64,000 bases of DNA, taken from positions 124,001-188,000 of the forward strand of contig DYIL01000001.1 of assembly GCA_020723665.1 (NCBI GenBank), written 5' to 3'. Shown here one piece after another: positions 36,258 to 44,652 of the stretch. Each line of letters begins with the position of its first letter. Position 1 is the stretch's first letter. A program made the translations under genes and the position numbers. The notes beneath the pieces were generated by a model. The model saw only the letters and a list, made by a program, of their open reading frames with translations. It ran no database searches and was not told the origin of the DNA. The stretch is from Methyloversatilis universalis (GTDB lineage: Bacteria > Pseudomonadota > Gammaproteobacteria > Methylococcales > Methylococcaceae).

Positions 36258-36879
36258 CCTCCTGTTGAGCCTGGTGTTCTGGCTGGTCGAAGTGATCTTC
36301 GTCGCGGCCCTGGTGTCCGACGACTGGCTCAAGACCGTGCAGCGCACCGAGGACCGAATGATCATCGAGTATCTCGGTGTACGGAAAGACGCCGAAATCC
36401 GGGAGATCGCCACGGGCTGGTTCGACCGTCTGTTCGTGCGTACCGGCGCACGGGAAAGCGTCCATCGCTACTTCATCCCCAGCGAACCGGAGCGTCAACG
36501 TTCGGTGGGATTCCAGGATGTGGGAAGAGACGATCTATTTCCGTTTATTGCCGGTAGGCTTCAAGTGCTCTGGGATAGCGTTTACCAGTCGATGCGCCGG
36601 TTTTTTCTGCTGCTGTCCTGGTGGCCATTCCTGCTGGCGGCCGTCGTGCCCTTCGCCGTGGATGGACTGGCCCAGCGCAAGATCAAACAATCGAACTTTG
36701 ACTATTCGAGCCCCTTGGCCCATCGCTACAGCTTGTTCGCCATCCTCGGCACGCTGTATTTACTCCTGCTCGGGCTGACCGTCCCATTCCCCGTGCCACC
36801 GCAAGCCATACCGATGACTTGTGTGGCCATCGCGACAGCCTTGAACGTCTATCTGGCGCATACGCAGAAGAGGATATGA
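36235..36879 (+). CDS. DUF4400 inner membrane protein (TraJ/OrfJ position)
   Basis: A 214-residue membrane protein of the DUF4400 type, with hydrophobic segments near residues 5-25, 125-145, 165-185 and 190-205, and the conserved WWPFLLAAVVPFAVDGLAQRKIKQSNFDYSSPLAHRY region. In related MobH elements such a gene follows traD and precedes traL. Here the operon is then interrupted by 13 kb of cargo. A broken copy of its 3' half lies at about 39120-39410. Confidence 0.8.
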   Translation: MRAGMPRNLLLSLVFWLVEVIFVAALVSDDWLKTVQRTEDRMIIEYLGVRKDAEIREIATGWFDRLFVRTGARESVHRYFIPSEPERQRSVGFQDVGRDDLFPFIAGRLQVLWDSVYQSMRRFFLLLSWWPFLLAAVVPFAVDGLAQRKIKQSNFDYSSPLAHRYSLFAILGTLYLLLLGLTVPFPVPPQAIPMTCVAIATALNVYLAHTQKRI

Positions 36880-37077
36880 GGCAGACCGGCGGATATCCGT
36901 TTGGGCAAGCATTTCACGGAGGGCTTTAGGGTTGTTCAGCCAGATAGAGTTCGACGGTGGCGGTCGTCCAGGTAGCAACGCCTGCACCAGGGCGTCCTTG
37001 TCTTCGTTCCATACCGGACAGTCGAGTTTTCATCGGCGCCGGGCTTCACCTCGGTCATCGACATACTCTGTAGCCTG

Positions 37078-37296
37078 TTATTGGTTGCGTGGACGAGAGA
37101 AGTCCTCATCTTTTCCCACATCCGGCATGGCAGCTAACAGATCTTTGATATCTTGACCTGACGGTCGGGTGCTGGGCGCGCCTTCGAAGATGACCGCCAC
37201 ACGAACCGGGCCGGCAGGGATTTCGGGCGCAAGCTGCAATCGCAAACAATGATCCGCCGGGACTTCGGCGATGGCCTCGTAGTATTTGGCGGTCAT
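37078..37296 (-). CDS. Antitoxin-like small protein
   Basis: A 72-residue protein with the C-terminal pattern DIKDLLAAMPDVGKDEDF, which is common in antitoxins that precede PIN-domain toxins. GGAGG lies eight bases upstream of the ATG at 37296. It is encoded just downstream of a complete VapBC-like pair and has no toxin after it, so it is an orphan antitoxin or a remnant of a second pair. Confidence 0.55.
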   Translation of the reverse strand: MTAKYYEAIAEVPADHCLRLQLAPEIPAGPVRVAVIFEGAPSTRPSGQDIKDLLAAMPDVGKDEDFSRPRNQ

Positions 37297-37351
37297 GGAA
37301 AAACCTCCAGGTCTTCGGGAACGTGAGATTTTCCCATCCTGCAAGTTGCAA

Positions 37352-37747
37352 TCAGTCATACCAGTTTTCGAGCCGCAACCCCGGAATACGCCCAAACTCA
37401 CTCAGATTGCGGGTGATGAGAAGGGCATCGTGGGCGAAAGCTGTGCCAGCGATAAGAACGTCCATGGGGCCGATAGGTTCGCTGCGTTTTTCTAAGTCAG
37501 CGCGTATCAACGCCGAACAGCGGCTTTCCAGAGCGCCAAAGGGCAAAACTTCGACCCAGGCAAGCAATTCCCCTAGCTGAGCGCGCCGGCGTTCCGGCGC
37601 GTTCGATTTGGCGATACCCACTTCGAGTTCGTAGAGCACGATGGCGGGCAGCGCCAGTTCTCCGGGTGGCGTTTGTAACAGACGTTCTGCAACCTTGCCT
37701 TGGCCTTTGAAGAAATAGATCAGAGTGTTGGTATCGGGAACAATCAC
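37352..37747 (-). CDS. VapC-type PIN-domain toxin
   Basis: A 131-residue PIN ribonuclease. Acidic catalytic residues are in VPDTNTLIYFFKG (first Asp), LYELEVGIAKS (Glu), and PIGPMDVLIAGTAFAHDALLITRN (later Asp). The complete PIN pattern is present. It starts at GTG immediately after the antitoxin stop. VapC toxins cleave tRNA or rRNA. Confidence 0.9.
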   Translation of the reverse strand: MIVPDTNTLIYFFKGQGKVAERLLQTPPGELALPAIVLYELEVGIAKSNAPERRRAQLGELLAWVEVLPFGALESRCSALIRADLEKRSEPIGPMDVLIAGTAFAHDALLITRNLSEFGRIPGLRLENWYD

Positions 37748-37978
37748 TTACAACTGCTCCCGGACAATGTCCTGCCCGCAGCCTTTGCGCAGTTCTTCGG
37801 CGGTAGGGAAATCGGGCCACGCGCCCACCAGAGCGCGCACGCTCTCGGGCCATTGGGGGTGGACATGCCGGCGCACCAGCCGTTCGACCCATTCCTGAGC
37901 ATTCAGTCCCTCGGTACGGGCGCGCGCCTCCAATTCATGCGCAATCTGATCGTCCAATTCGATGGTGACGTGAGTCAT
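37748..37978 (-). CDS. VapB-like antitoxin
   Basis: A 76-residue protein with an N-terminal ribbon-helix-helix pattern (VTIELDDQIAHELEARARTEGLNAQEWVERLVRRHV) and a C-terminal tail that would bind the toxin. It lies directly upstream of the PIN toxin gene. This pair looks intact. Confidence 0.8.
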   Translation of the reverse strand: MTHVTIELDDQIAHELEARARTEGLNAQEWVERLVRRHVHPQWPESVRALVGAWPDFPTAEELRKGCGQDIVREQL

Positions 37979-38013
37979 GAGTTTTACCTCGTTTCAATGT
38001 TACTGACGATCAC

Positions 38014-38259
38014 TCAAAGCATGCCCAGTTTCTGTAAAGTCGCCAAATCCTGCTCGAACTCCGCCACATCGTAATGCGGCGAAATGCCTCGGCTCGCTAA
38101 TAGATGCTGGAAGGCAATCGGCGGCATCTCGGCGAGCGAGGCCGCCTGAGCCAGAGTCAGGCGGTCTTTGGAAAAGAGCAGTATCGCCAATTCCTGTTTC
38201 AATTCCGCCGCAGTCAGATGCGCGGCCTGCAATGTTTCATCAGGGATTACGACAGCCAT
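38014..38259 (-). CDS. UPF0175-family antitoxin
   Basis: An 81-residue protein matching the UPF0175 family: AAELKQELAILLFSKDRLTLAQAASLAEMPPIAFQHLLASRGI is the diagnostic helix-turn-helix stretch. Members serve as antitoxins to PIN toxins. No partner toxin directly follows; the next gene downstream is the VapB-like gene, so this is an orphan or has lost its toxin. Confidence 0.8.
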   Translation of the reverse strand: MAVVIPDETLQAAHLTAAELKQELAILLFSKDRLTLAQAASLAEMPPIAFQHLLASRGISPHYDVAEFEQDLATLQKLGML

Positions 38260-38322
38260 TGTTGTTCCTCAAAAAAGATCTTCACGGTATTGGACCGTAG
38301 TCATCGAGAGGGCTGCTGATTT

Positions 38323-38565
38323 TCAGGGCGAATTCAAGTCGTCCGCGATGACCTGCACGACGTTCATGACTCTGTCGTACGTCGGTCGCCAGACTTCTTC
38401 GCTCAATCCACGTTTGGGCGCCAGCACCGTGGAAAGATAATACTCGGCTTCGGCGACATTGAAAGCCACGGAATCGCTGTAGCGCTCGATCAGGCCGCGA
38501 GCACGGGCGCCGAGAACGGCGCAGACGAGGATGTTGGCATCGAGGACCAGTCGCTTATGCGGCAT
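38323..38565 (-). pseudogene. PIN-domain toxin, C-terminally truncated
   Basis: An 80-residue protein starting like a PIN toxin (KRLVLDANILVCAVLGARARGLIERY) but stopping before the later catalytic acidic residues; related proteins are about 140-160 residues long. It overlaps its antitoxin by 11 bases. It probably lacks nuclease activity. The frame simply ends at a stop (38323-38325), and no continuation is seen downstream. Confidence 0.7.
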
Positions 38566-38818
38566 GGTCCCGCTGACGCCGCCATTGCTTGAACTCTTCC
38601 AGCAGTTCATCCTCCTTGAGGCCCAGTCGGACCAGTTCCTGGTCCAGGCGCTTTCCGGCTTCTAAAAGCGCTTCGCGTTCCGCCTGTCCCGGACGCCTGG
38701 GGATCGGGATGAAGAACCCGATGGTTTGGCCGTGCCGAGTCACTTCGATCGGCACCGTCGAATCGAGAAACGAGGTGAGCTTTTCGCGCAGCTCACGCAC
38801 GCCGACACGTTGGGTCAT
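38555..38818 (-). CDS. Phd/YefM-type antitoxin
   Basis: An 87-residue Phd-family antitoxin: VGVRELREKLTSFLDSTVPIEVTRHGQTIGFFIPI is the conserved DNA-binding N-terminus. GGAGG precedes the ATG at 38818. It is paired with the truncated PIN gene that overlaps its 3' end. Confidence 0.85.
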   Translation of the reverse strand: MTQRVGVRELREKLTSFLDSTVPIEVTRHGQTIGFFIPIPRRPGQAEREALLEAGKRLDQELVRLGLKEDELLEEFKQWRRQRDHAA

Positions 38819-38953
38819 GAGAGCCTCCACTCGGTGAACGCAATTGTGTACACATTATAACTCGAGTGGTTTAGTAGCCGGGTACTGTGATTGGGTATCT
38901 TTCCGCTTCGGCATGCCGAAATACGCGCGGCGCCGGGAACCCAAGACTCCACA

Positions 38954-39078
38954 CCGCCTTTGAACGACAGCCAAATCGCCGCCACCGCGGCAGTGAATGG
39001 ACGATCCTCCTTACCCGCAACGTGGTCGACTTTGCCGGATTCGATGATTTGATGGTCGAAAATGGTTTCGAAGAAAAG
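38954..39078 (+). pseudogene. VapC PIN-domain C-terminal fragment (frameshifted)
   Basis: In one frame the DNA reads PLNDSQIAATAAVNG, and in another WTILLTRNVVDFAGFDDLMVEN. Together these are the typical C-terminal half of a VapC toxin, with the catalytic Asp region followed by the TRN-DF motif. A frameshift separates them and the N-terminal half is missing. It runs into the DUF4400 fragment, so this is a recombination scar. Confidence 0.65.
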
Positions 39079-39119
39079 TCGTGCAGACATCCGGGGGAAT
39101 ACGGGAATACGGTAGTCCG

Positions 39120-39410
39120 CTCCACAAACCTTTTTGCTGCTTTCCTGGTGGCCGTTCCTGCTGGCAACCGTCGTGCCGTTCGCCGTGGATGGTCTGGCCC
39201 AGCGCAGCATCAAGCAGTCGAACTTCGATTACTCCAGTCCGCTGGCGCATCGTTACAGCTTCTTCGCCATGCTCGGCATCCTGTATGTCCTCCTGCTCGG
39301 ACTCACACCTTGCCATTCCCCATGCCACCGCAAGCCATGCCGATGGCTTGTGTGGCAATCGCGGCGGCACTGAACGTCTATCTGGGGTGCATACGCAGAA
39401 AAGGATCTGA
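39120..39410 (+). pseudogene. 3' fragment of a second DUF4400 gene
   Basis: The DNA from about 39127 matches 36600-36880 at roughly 85 percent and encodes LLLSWWPFLLATVVPFAVDGLAQR and YSSPLAHRYSFFAMLGILYVLLLG before a frameshift (extra bases after the LGL codons). The 5' half is missing. It shows that a related transfer region once reached this point. Confidence 0.85.
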
Positions 39411-39412
39411 GT

Positions 39413-39720
39413 GTGCATCCGAAGAAGGAACGGCTGGAAGCCCTATTCTGTTGGTAGAAAATCGCGAACGGATATCCGGGGCAGTGCCGAATCGTCGCCA
39501 AGTTCCAGCTCGGACTTTACAACGCGTACCGCTTTCCTTTCGACCTGACGGATTTTCGCTGCCGGGATACCGAAATCTTTGGCGACTGTCTGTCCGTTCT
39601 GATCATGAAAGCTTGGCCGGAATGCGAAGTCCATGAGCATCTCGGAGTACCCGGCGCGCGTTCGAGCGGCTGGCCGAAGACTGGAGGATCGTCACTTTAC
39701 AGCGAGTAATTCACGACAAT
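39413..39720 (+). pseudogene. Remnant of a small conserved transfer-region protein
   Basis: The frame from GTG 39413 reads HPKKERLEALFCW, then a stop, then GYPGQCRIVAKFQLGLYNAYRFPFDLTDFRCRDTEIFGDCLSVL; after a later frameshift it reads RAFERLAEDWRIVTLQR. It resembles small proteins of plasmids and ICEs with an LLGLYN and FDLTDL pattern (perhaps DUF7673). It is broken by one stop and one frameshift and directly follows the DUF4400 fragment. Confidence 0.5.
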
Positions 39721-39911
39721 GGATGACTTGCCGGAACACGGCCACGGTTATTCTGATTGATAGCGATTCGCCGAGGTAAGCTGACTCGAATTTGACCAAG
39801 TGGGGAGAACCGCATGGATACAGGCGATTTCACCAAAAACGCAAAGAGTTATCCAAAGAAAATGTGGAAAAACCCGATCCAAGCTTTCCCGCTCGAATGA
39901 TGCGGGGTGAG

Positions 39912-40463
39912 TCATTGCGGCGTTCGGAGCGTGGGATAGTCCTCCACATACACCCAGTCCATCGGTTTCGCCGGGATGTGGCAAGCCAGGCAGTCTTGCG
40001 TATAACCTTTGGAAACGTTGACTTGGGGCGCTTTGGCCTCGTATAGAGCCCAACCCCAGCCCTCACCCCAGTGCGGGTTTCCCCGGAAACGGCCTCGGTC
40101 GTCCTTGACCATGACGAACCACACGGCGTTTTCCGTGGCCCAGAGTGCGTCACCCGTGGTGAGCTTCCCCGAGCCAAGCTTGCGGATTTCTTTCACCAGG
40201 ACGGTTCCATCGGGAAATTTGCCAGTCTCCTGAAATTTCTTGACGGCCTCGGGCTGGGTATAGACGTCGTGAAAGCCGTAGCCGGGCGCCTTCGGGTCAG
40301 CCACCACCCAGGATCCGAGGTGGGTCCAGGTCGCGCGGTAATTTTCCGGCAGGCGGATTTCGCCTTTGTCGTCGACCCAGCGACTGTAGGTCTCTCCAGC
40401 CATGTCCGCCATGGCTGGAACGGCGAGCATCAGGGCTAACGGGATCGTAAACAAGCGTTTCAT
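39912..40463 (-). CDS. Cytochrome P460-family protein
   Basis: A 183-residue periplasmic haem protein: signal peptide (to VPAMA), the domain signature ENYRATWTHLGSW, FPDGTVLVKEIR, and the C-terminal haem motif CLACH. Cytochromes P460 oxidise hydroxylamine or bind NO in methanotrophs and ammonia oxidisers. GGGAG lies before the ATG at 40463. A DsrE-like gene lies upstream on the same strand. Confidence 0.85.
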   Translation of the reverse strand: MKRLFTIPLALMLAVPAMADMAGETYSRWVDDKGEIRLPENYRATWTHLGSWVVADPKAPGYGFHDVYTQPEAVKKFQETGKFPDGTVLVKEIRKLGSGKLTTGDALWATENAVWFVMVKDDRGRFRGNPHWGEGWGWALYEAKAPQVNVSKGYTQDCLACHIPAKPMDWVYVEDYPTLRTPQ

Positions 40464-40480
40464 GGCGTGACTCCCTAGAT

Positions 40481-40836
40481 TCAATAGTTGAGTATCGTGT
40501 AACCCTCGTTGATGAGTTTGCGGATGCTGGGGTGGCCGTCGAATTCCTTCAACAGCGGTGCGCCACAAGCCGCGGCGGCTTCCTCCATGCCAAACGCGCC
40601 CGCGCAATAGCCGCAGGCGCCGGCCACGGTATCTTCAACTGCACTATAGAGGCCGTGCAGCCTGTGCTCCGGCTTGACCAGTTCGGCGAGCCAGTGGGTA
40701 GCGGCGCCATCGAAGATCAATTGCACGGCATCCCCGCCTCCTTGAACTCCTTGACCGCCTCCAGGGCGTTGACCATGCGGCCTAGGCCCTCCGGAGTAGT
40801 GGCATCGGCCAATACGACGACAGCTACTTTGTTCAT
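40481..40836 (-). pseudogene. DsrE-family protein, frameshifted
   Basis: The ATG at 40836, with AAAGGAG upstream, opens a frame reading NKVAVVVLADATTPEGLGR and then KEFKEAGMPCN-stop. The adjacent frame continues without a break as DAVQLIFDGAATHWLAEL and GACGYCAGAFGMEEAAAACG to 40481. One missing base in the GCGGGGAT run explains it. Together they make a normal DsrE protein of about 118 residues. It could be a mutation, a sequencing error in the G4 run, or -1 frameshifting. Confidence 0.75.
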
Positions 40837-40889
40837 TTTCGGTCTCCTTTGGAAATGTTGGGAAGAAAACACCGGATCATTGGATAAGA

Positions 40890-40922
40890 GCCCGGTCGTC
40901 CTCCTCTTCGGATCGACCGGGC
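40890..40922 (-). terminator. Hairpin terminator candidate before the DsrE gene
   Basis: On the minus strand, GCCCGGTCG and CGACCGGGC form a perfect 9-bp stem around a 15-base loop, followed by TCTTATCC. It lies downstream of the beta-propeller fragment and upstream of the DsrE start. The T-tract is weak. Confidence 0.5.
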
Positions 40923-40983
40923 CTCACCTCAGGTCGGACAAACCGCGCAGGAAGCCTTGCCTGAACGCGGCCGTATCCCTTCT

Positions 40984-41253
40984 TCAGTAGCCCGCTATGC
41001 CCTGTGCGCTCCCTCTCGAGCATTCGGGAGAAAGGGAATCTGGGTCTTGCAGGAAACAGCGCTCTTGGAAGGCGCTGATGCCCGGATTGGTTCCCGCAAA
41101 CGGGTCGACGCCGGGGAGCAAGCCGCCCACTTCGCCCAGAGCACTCAAGGTCCCATTCGCATTGATCCTCCGGATTCCGATCTTGCCGGCGCGCGGTTGC
41201 ACAAAGTACAGATAGAAGGGAGTATGCTCTGTGCCGGTTTGTGCAAACCGCAT
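40984..41253 (-). pseudogene. C-terminal fragment of a second beta-propeller protein
   Basis: The translation FYLYFVQPRAGKIGIRRINANGTLSALGEVGGLLPG aligns with the end of the intact protein encoded next to it (LYLVQPGNGKVGMWAINADGSLTSLGAAGGL), including the final GIAGY versus GIAAY. The N-terminal 330 residues are absent. The fragment starts just beyond the stop of the intact gene. Confidence 0.8.
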
Positions 41254-41285
41254 GGGGCGTGCTCCCTCGTCTTATCATCTTGTCA

Positions 41286-42569
41286 TCAATACGCCGCAAT
41301 CCCGGCTGGGCTGCCACCCGTGTGTGTGAAATATTCAGGCGGTTCTATTGGCGGTGTTGGCTCGAGACCACCGGCGGCGCCCAGGCTGGTCAGGCTGCCG
41401 TCGGCATTGATGGCCCACATGCCCACCTTGCCATTGCCCGGCTGCACCAGGTAGAGGAACTTGCCATTGGGGGTGATGGCCAGATCCAGCGGGAAGACGC
41501 CTGTGCCGACGGTGGTGGCGGCGGAGCCGGCCAGGAGCGTCAACTCACCGTTGTCGCCCACCTTCCAACTGGAGATGTTGTCCGTGCCAAAGTTAGAGCC
41601 GTAGGCATAGTCGCCATTCGTCACCAACCAGCAAGTGTCAATCTGGTTGTCGGCGACATTGTTGCTGATCACGGTCAGGCTGCCGTCGGCGTTGATCTTG
41701 TACGAGGAAGCAGCGCCGGTCAGGCTGCCGTTGATTTCAGGGCCACCCACAAAGTCAGCGACGAGCAGGTTGCCTTCGTCATCAAAGTCGAAGCCAAAGG
41801 GGCCATTGTTGTTGCCTTCATAGACCACGGGCGCGCTGCCGGGCAGACCCTGATTGCTCATGTTGAAGACCAGGATGCGACCTTTGCCGGTGGCTTCGGG
41901 AATGTGCGGACCATCCTTAATGGTGACGACGATCTGCTTGCCGTCCGGGGTGAACCTAATGCCGGCCGGGTTGAAAAGAGCATCCGGAGGGAAGGTCTGG
42001 TTGCCGTCCAAGGTGCGGGTTGACCCGGCGATGGGCGTCAGTTGGCCTTGCCCATTCATCCAGAAGCCGGTGATGTTCCCTTCATTGGCTGAATTGAGCA
42101 CATAGACCATATTCTTGTAGACCGTGACGCTATTCGGGAAGATGCCGCCGGCATCGCCCACATGGCGCAATTCCAGCTTATTTTTGTGAACTCGAAAGAC
42201 GGAAATGGTGTTGTCGCCGGCGTTGGTGACAAGGAGCCACTTGTTGTTCTTGCTCAGGACCACGGACCCGGCTGAGCCTAAGCCATCACCCCGGAAGCGG
42301 GTGCCCGGGCCGGAACCCTGACCGCCAGTCGGGAAATAACCGGCCAGACTGAGAACGCCATTGCCGGCACGGCGGTACATAACAATCTCATTGCCGCGCA
42401 CGGCATCAAAGGAATTGGTTGCCACAAAGACGGCCCCGGCGTGCAGCCGCTGGGACTCCTTCATGCCGAAAGCCGTGTGAGGAATCAATAACACACTGGC
42501 CAGAACAGTTGGCACGACGGTTTTCACTGCCCTCGCCACACGGGCCCAAATAGATCTTGTGAATAACAT
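41286..42569 (-). CDS. Secreted beta-propeller protein (lactonase/YVTN-like)
   Basis: A 427-residue exported protein: signal peptide (to PHTAFG), then repeated blade motifs such as NNKWLLVTNAGDNTISVFRVHKN, TVYKNMVYVLNSANEGNITGFW and TPNGKFLYLVQPGNGKVGMWAINADG, the pattern of seven-bladed lactonase-like or YVTN propellers. The function is unknown. The start at 42569 has GAGGAGGG upstream. A sigma-54 type promoter lies about 85 bases upstream, shared by the broken paralogue at 44.1-44.6 kb. Confidence 0.8.
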   Translation of the reverse strand: MLFTRSIWARVARAVKTVVPTVLASVLLIPHTAFGMKESQRLHAGAVFVATNSFDAVRGNEIVMYRRAGNGVLSLAGYFPTGGQGSGPGTRFRGDGLGSAGSVVLSKNNKWLLVTNAGDNTISVFRVHKNKLELRHVGDAGGIFPNSVTVYKNMVYVLNSANEGNITGFWMNGQGQLTPIAGSTRTLDGNQTFPPDALFNPAGIRFTPDGKQIVVTIKDGPHIPEATGKGRILVFNMSNQGLPGSAPVVYEGNNNGPFGFDFDDEGNLLVADFVGGPEINGSLTGAASSYKINADGSLTVISNNVADNQIDTCWLVTNGDYAYGSNFGTDNISSWKVGDNGELTLLAGSAATTVGTGVFPLDLAITPNGKFLYLVQPGNGKVGMWAINADGSLTSLGAAGGLEPTPPIEPPEYFTHTGGSPAGIAAY

Positions 42570-42652
42570 GTTGCTACCCTCCTCTTGCAATGGGTTGAAT
42601 CGAGCGCCTTCCCGCCATCGAAATGATGAGCGGATGTCGCCACTTTTCTCTT

Positions 42653-42669
42653 CACAAGAGTCGTGCCGA
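42653..42669 (-). promoter_or_regulatory. Sigma-54-type promoter of the beta-propeller gene
   Basis: The minus strand reads TCGGCACGACTCTTGTG, close to the sigma-54 consensus TGGCACG-N4-TTGC, with GG and the -12 dinucleotide ten bases apart (GT in place of GC). The same 17 bases occur in front of the paralogous fragment. A hairpin CACCGCA-AAA-TGCGGTG (42774-42790) and a CATATGGTGG element lie about 100 bases upstream, where an enhancer-binding protein would bind. Confidence 0.6.
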
Positions 42670-42887
42670 GACTGTGCAAGCCCTTAATAGGCCTGAGAAA
42701 TCAAGGTGTTGAATAACGGATCAGCCGTCAGGAGCGCCGCCGATCCCAAAGGAAAGCCACAACATATGGTGGACACCGCAAAATGCGGTGGGAATTCGAG
42801 CTATCGCCGTTTGGGTCTGCTGGGGGATCAATCAGTAACCGTGCACATTGACAAGCACCGCGTCGAGGCGGGATTGCCCGACGCTTC

Positions 42888-43055
42888 GAAGACTCGCCGG
42901 TCATCTTGCTCGGCGCGGACGAATTCAACGAGCTGATCGGCGAGGAGGTCATCCCCTTGGTGAACAAAGTGGGGCACAGGCTCATCGCAGCATCTTCGGC
43001 GATGGCAGAAGTTGGCAGGATCCAATCGAAAGTTGCCCATCCTGTGGCAAGCTGA
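42888..43055 (+). pseudogene. Fragment of an ICE-type TraD coupling protein
   Basis: A 55-codon frame reads SPVILLGADEFNELIGEEVIPLVNKVGHRLIAASSAMAEVGRIQSK. DEFNELIG followed by IPLVNK matches the Walker B region of SXT/TOL-subfamily TraD proteins of genomic islands, which differs from the VirD4-like TraD at 34 kb. Start and flanks are missing. It looks like the scar of another conjugative element. Confidence 0.45.
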
Positions 43056-43162
43056 GGGGAGCCGTACGGAATCGCCGCTCCGCCTGCTGCTTCCGAAACA
43101 TCTGCCGGATTTGCCGTGCGCTTGCGCCCCGCGGTATGCGCGCCGACGCTTGCCGAGACCCC

Positions 43163-44107
43163 TTACGTGAGCTTGAAAACCACCATGGAGACATCGTCGC
43201 CAAAGGAAGCGCTGGGGCAGAAGGCGTGTAGATCGCTGACGATTTTGTCGATAATCTCTTCCGGGCTATTGGAGCCTTGGGTGGCAACCAGCTTTCCTAG
43301 GCGGTCGACGCCAAAAAACTCGCCCTCCGGATTCTGCGCCTCGGTGATTCCATCGGTGTAAAGCAGTACGAGATCGCCCTTGCGCAAGACGACGCTTTTT
43401 TCCTCGAATGTGACTTCTCTCTTCACTCCCAAGATGAGTCCCTCGGTATCCAGCTCCCGGCAAGCCGAATCGCCGGCGCGAAGCAGCAGTGGGCAATTGT
43501 GCCCGGCATTGGCGTAGCACAGCCTCCGGGTGGCGTGAGTGTATTGCATGTAAAACATGGTGATGAAGAGCTCGGCCCGGTTGAGATCTTCGTAAAGAAG
43601 AGCGTTCAAAGCGGCCAGAACCTCGCCCGTACCCTTGGCGTGCTGTGTATGAAGCCTGCAAAGGGTTTCCGTCTTTAAGCAGCTGCGTGTCTCTGCCATG
43701 ACCAGCGCCGCGCCCACAGAATGTCCCGAGACGTCGGCGATGATGATATCGATGGTGTCCGAACCGCAGAAATAATCGAAATAGTCCCCGCCCACGTGCC
43801 TCGCCGGTAGGCAATAGCCTGCGACGTGAGCGCCATCGACGTGGAGCGGTGAACCGGGCAGGAGAGAAAGTTGAATCTGTCTGGCGATTTCAAGTTCACG
43901 GCGCTCTTCCTCCGCTCGCCGGATTTGGGTCACATCAGTATGAGTACCAATGAAATGGGTAACATTCCCTTGGTCATCGCGAACTGGCGAGATGAACAGC
44001 TCATTCCAGAACGGCGTGCCGTCTTGGCGGTAGCTCCTCAAAGTGATCAGACAGGGCTGTGCTTCTCGCAGAGCTCTGCGGATCTCCTCGACGCCGTGCC
44101 GTCACCG
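43163..44107 (-). pseudogene. PAS-SpoIIE phosphatase, N-terminally truncated
   Basis: From a junction near 44107 the frame reads VEEIRRALREAQPCLITLRSYRQDGTPFWNELFISPVRD, the second half of a PAS domain, then a coiled linker and a complete PP2C/SpoIIE phosphatase: HVGGDYFDYF, IIADVSGHSVGAALVMA, NAGHNCPLLL, LYTDGITEAQN and GDDVSMVVFKLT. A stop lies just upstream and only a TTG (44041) could start it. The 5' part has been replaced by a beta-propeller gene fragment. The phosphatase domain itself is intact and might still be made. Confidence 0.7.
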
Positions 44108-44652
44108 CTGAGCGTCTGATGGGACTGGGGCAAGGGACGCAGTTTGCCGGCGCGGGGGTCGAACCGGAAGCCGAAGATGGAATCGTCCCCTGCGTTGACC
44201 ACATAAACCCGGTTGCGGTCGACGGTCACGCTGACCGGGGTCAATCCTTCCTCGGCAACGCGGTCGACGAGCTCAAGCCCGTCGCGTGTGACTCGGAATA
44301 CCGAAACGTCGTTGCTGCCCGCGTTGACGGCGAACAGGTAACGCTCGCCGTCGCTCAGCGCGAGCGCACCCTGATTGCCCAGGCCGGAACCGGTTCCCGT
44401 TCCCCCTGTGGCAAAATGACCTGTCGGCTCCATGTGGCCGTTGCCGTAGCGCTGAAAGGCGAGTACTTCATTCCGGGTGGCGTCGTTGGACAGGGTATAC
44501 ACCGTTTCCTTTGCTTCGTTTCGTCCGTGATCAGGGCCCTCGATGGCGAAAGCCGCATCTGGAATTAACAACACGCAGGCCATAATGGATGCCACGAGGG
44601 TTTTCACTGCCCTCCCCGGCAGATTGGCTCGAATAGATCTTGTGAATAACAT
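44047..44652 (-). pseudogene. N-terminal fragment of a beta-propeller protein
   Basis: A 201-residue frame whose first 180 residues are paralogous to the intact propeller at 41286-42569 (start MLFTRSIRANLPGRAVKTLV, blades SDGERYLFAVNAGSNDVSVFRV and VDRNRVYVVNAGDDSIFGFRFDP). After about residue 183 the frame enters the PAS-SpoIIE gene out of phase and ends. It keeps the signal peptide, GAGGAGGG site and sigma-54 type promoter. Confidence 0.8.

Noticed and set aside
36880-37077. A possible antitoxin tail on the minus strand (SIWLNNPKALREMLAQ)
   Set aside because: Too short and without a start or clear family pattern to report as a gene fragment.
40481-40490. TCAATAGTTG as a further copy of the sigma-54 enhancer repeat
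   Set aside because: It encodes the last codons and stop of the DsrE gene, lacks the GC arms and has no promoter at the expected distance.
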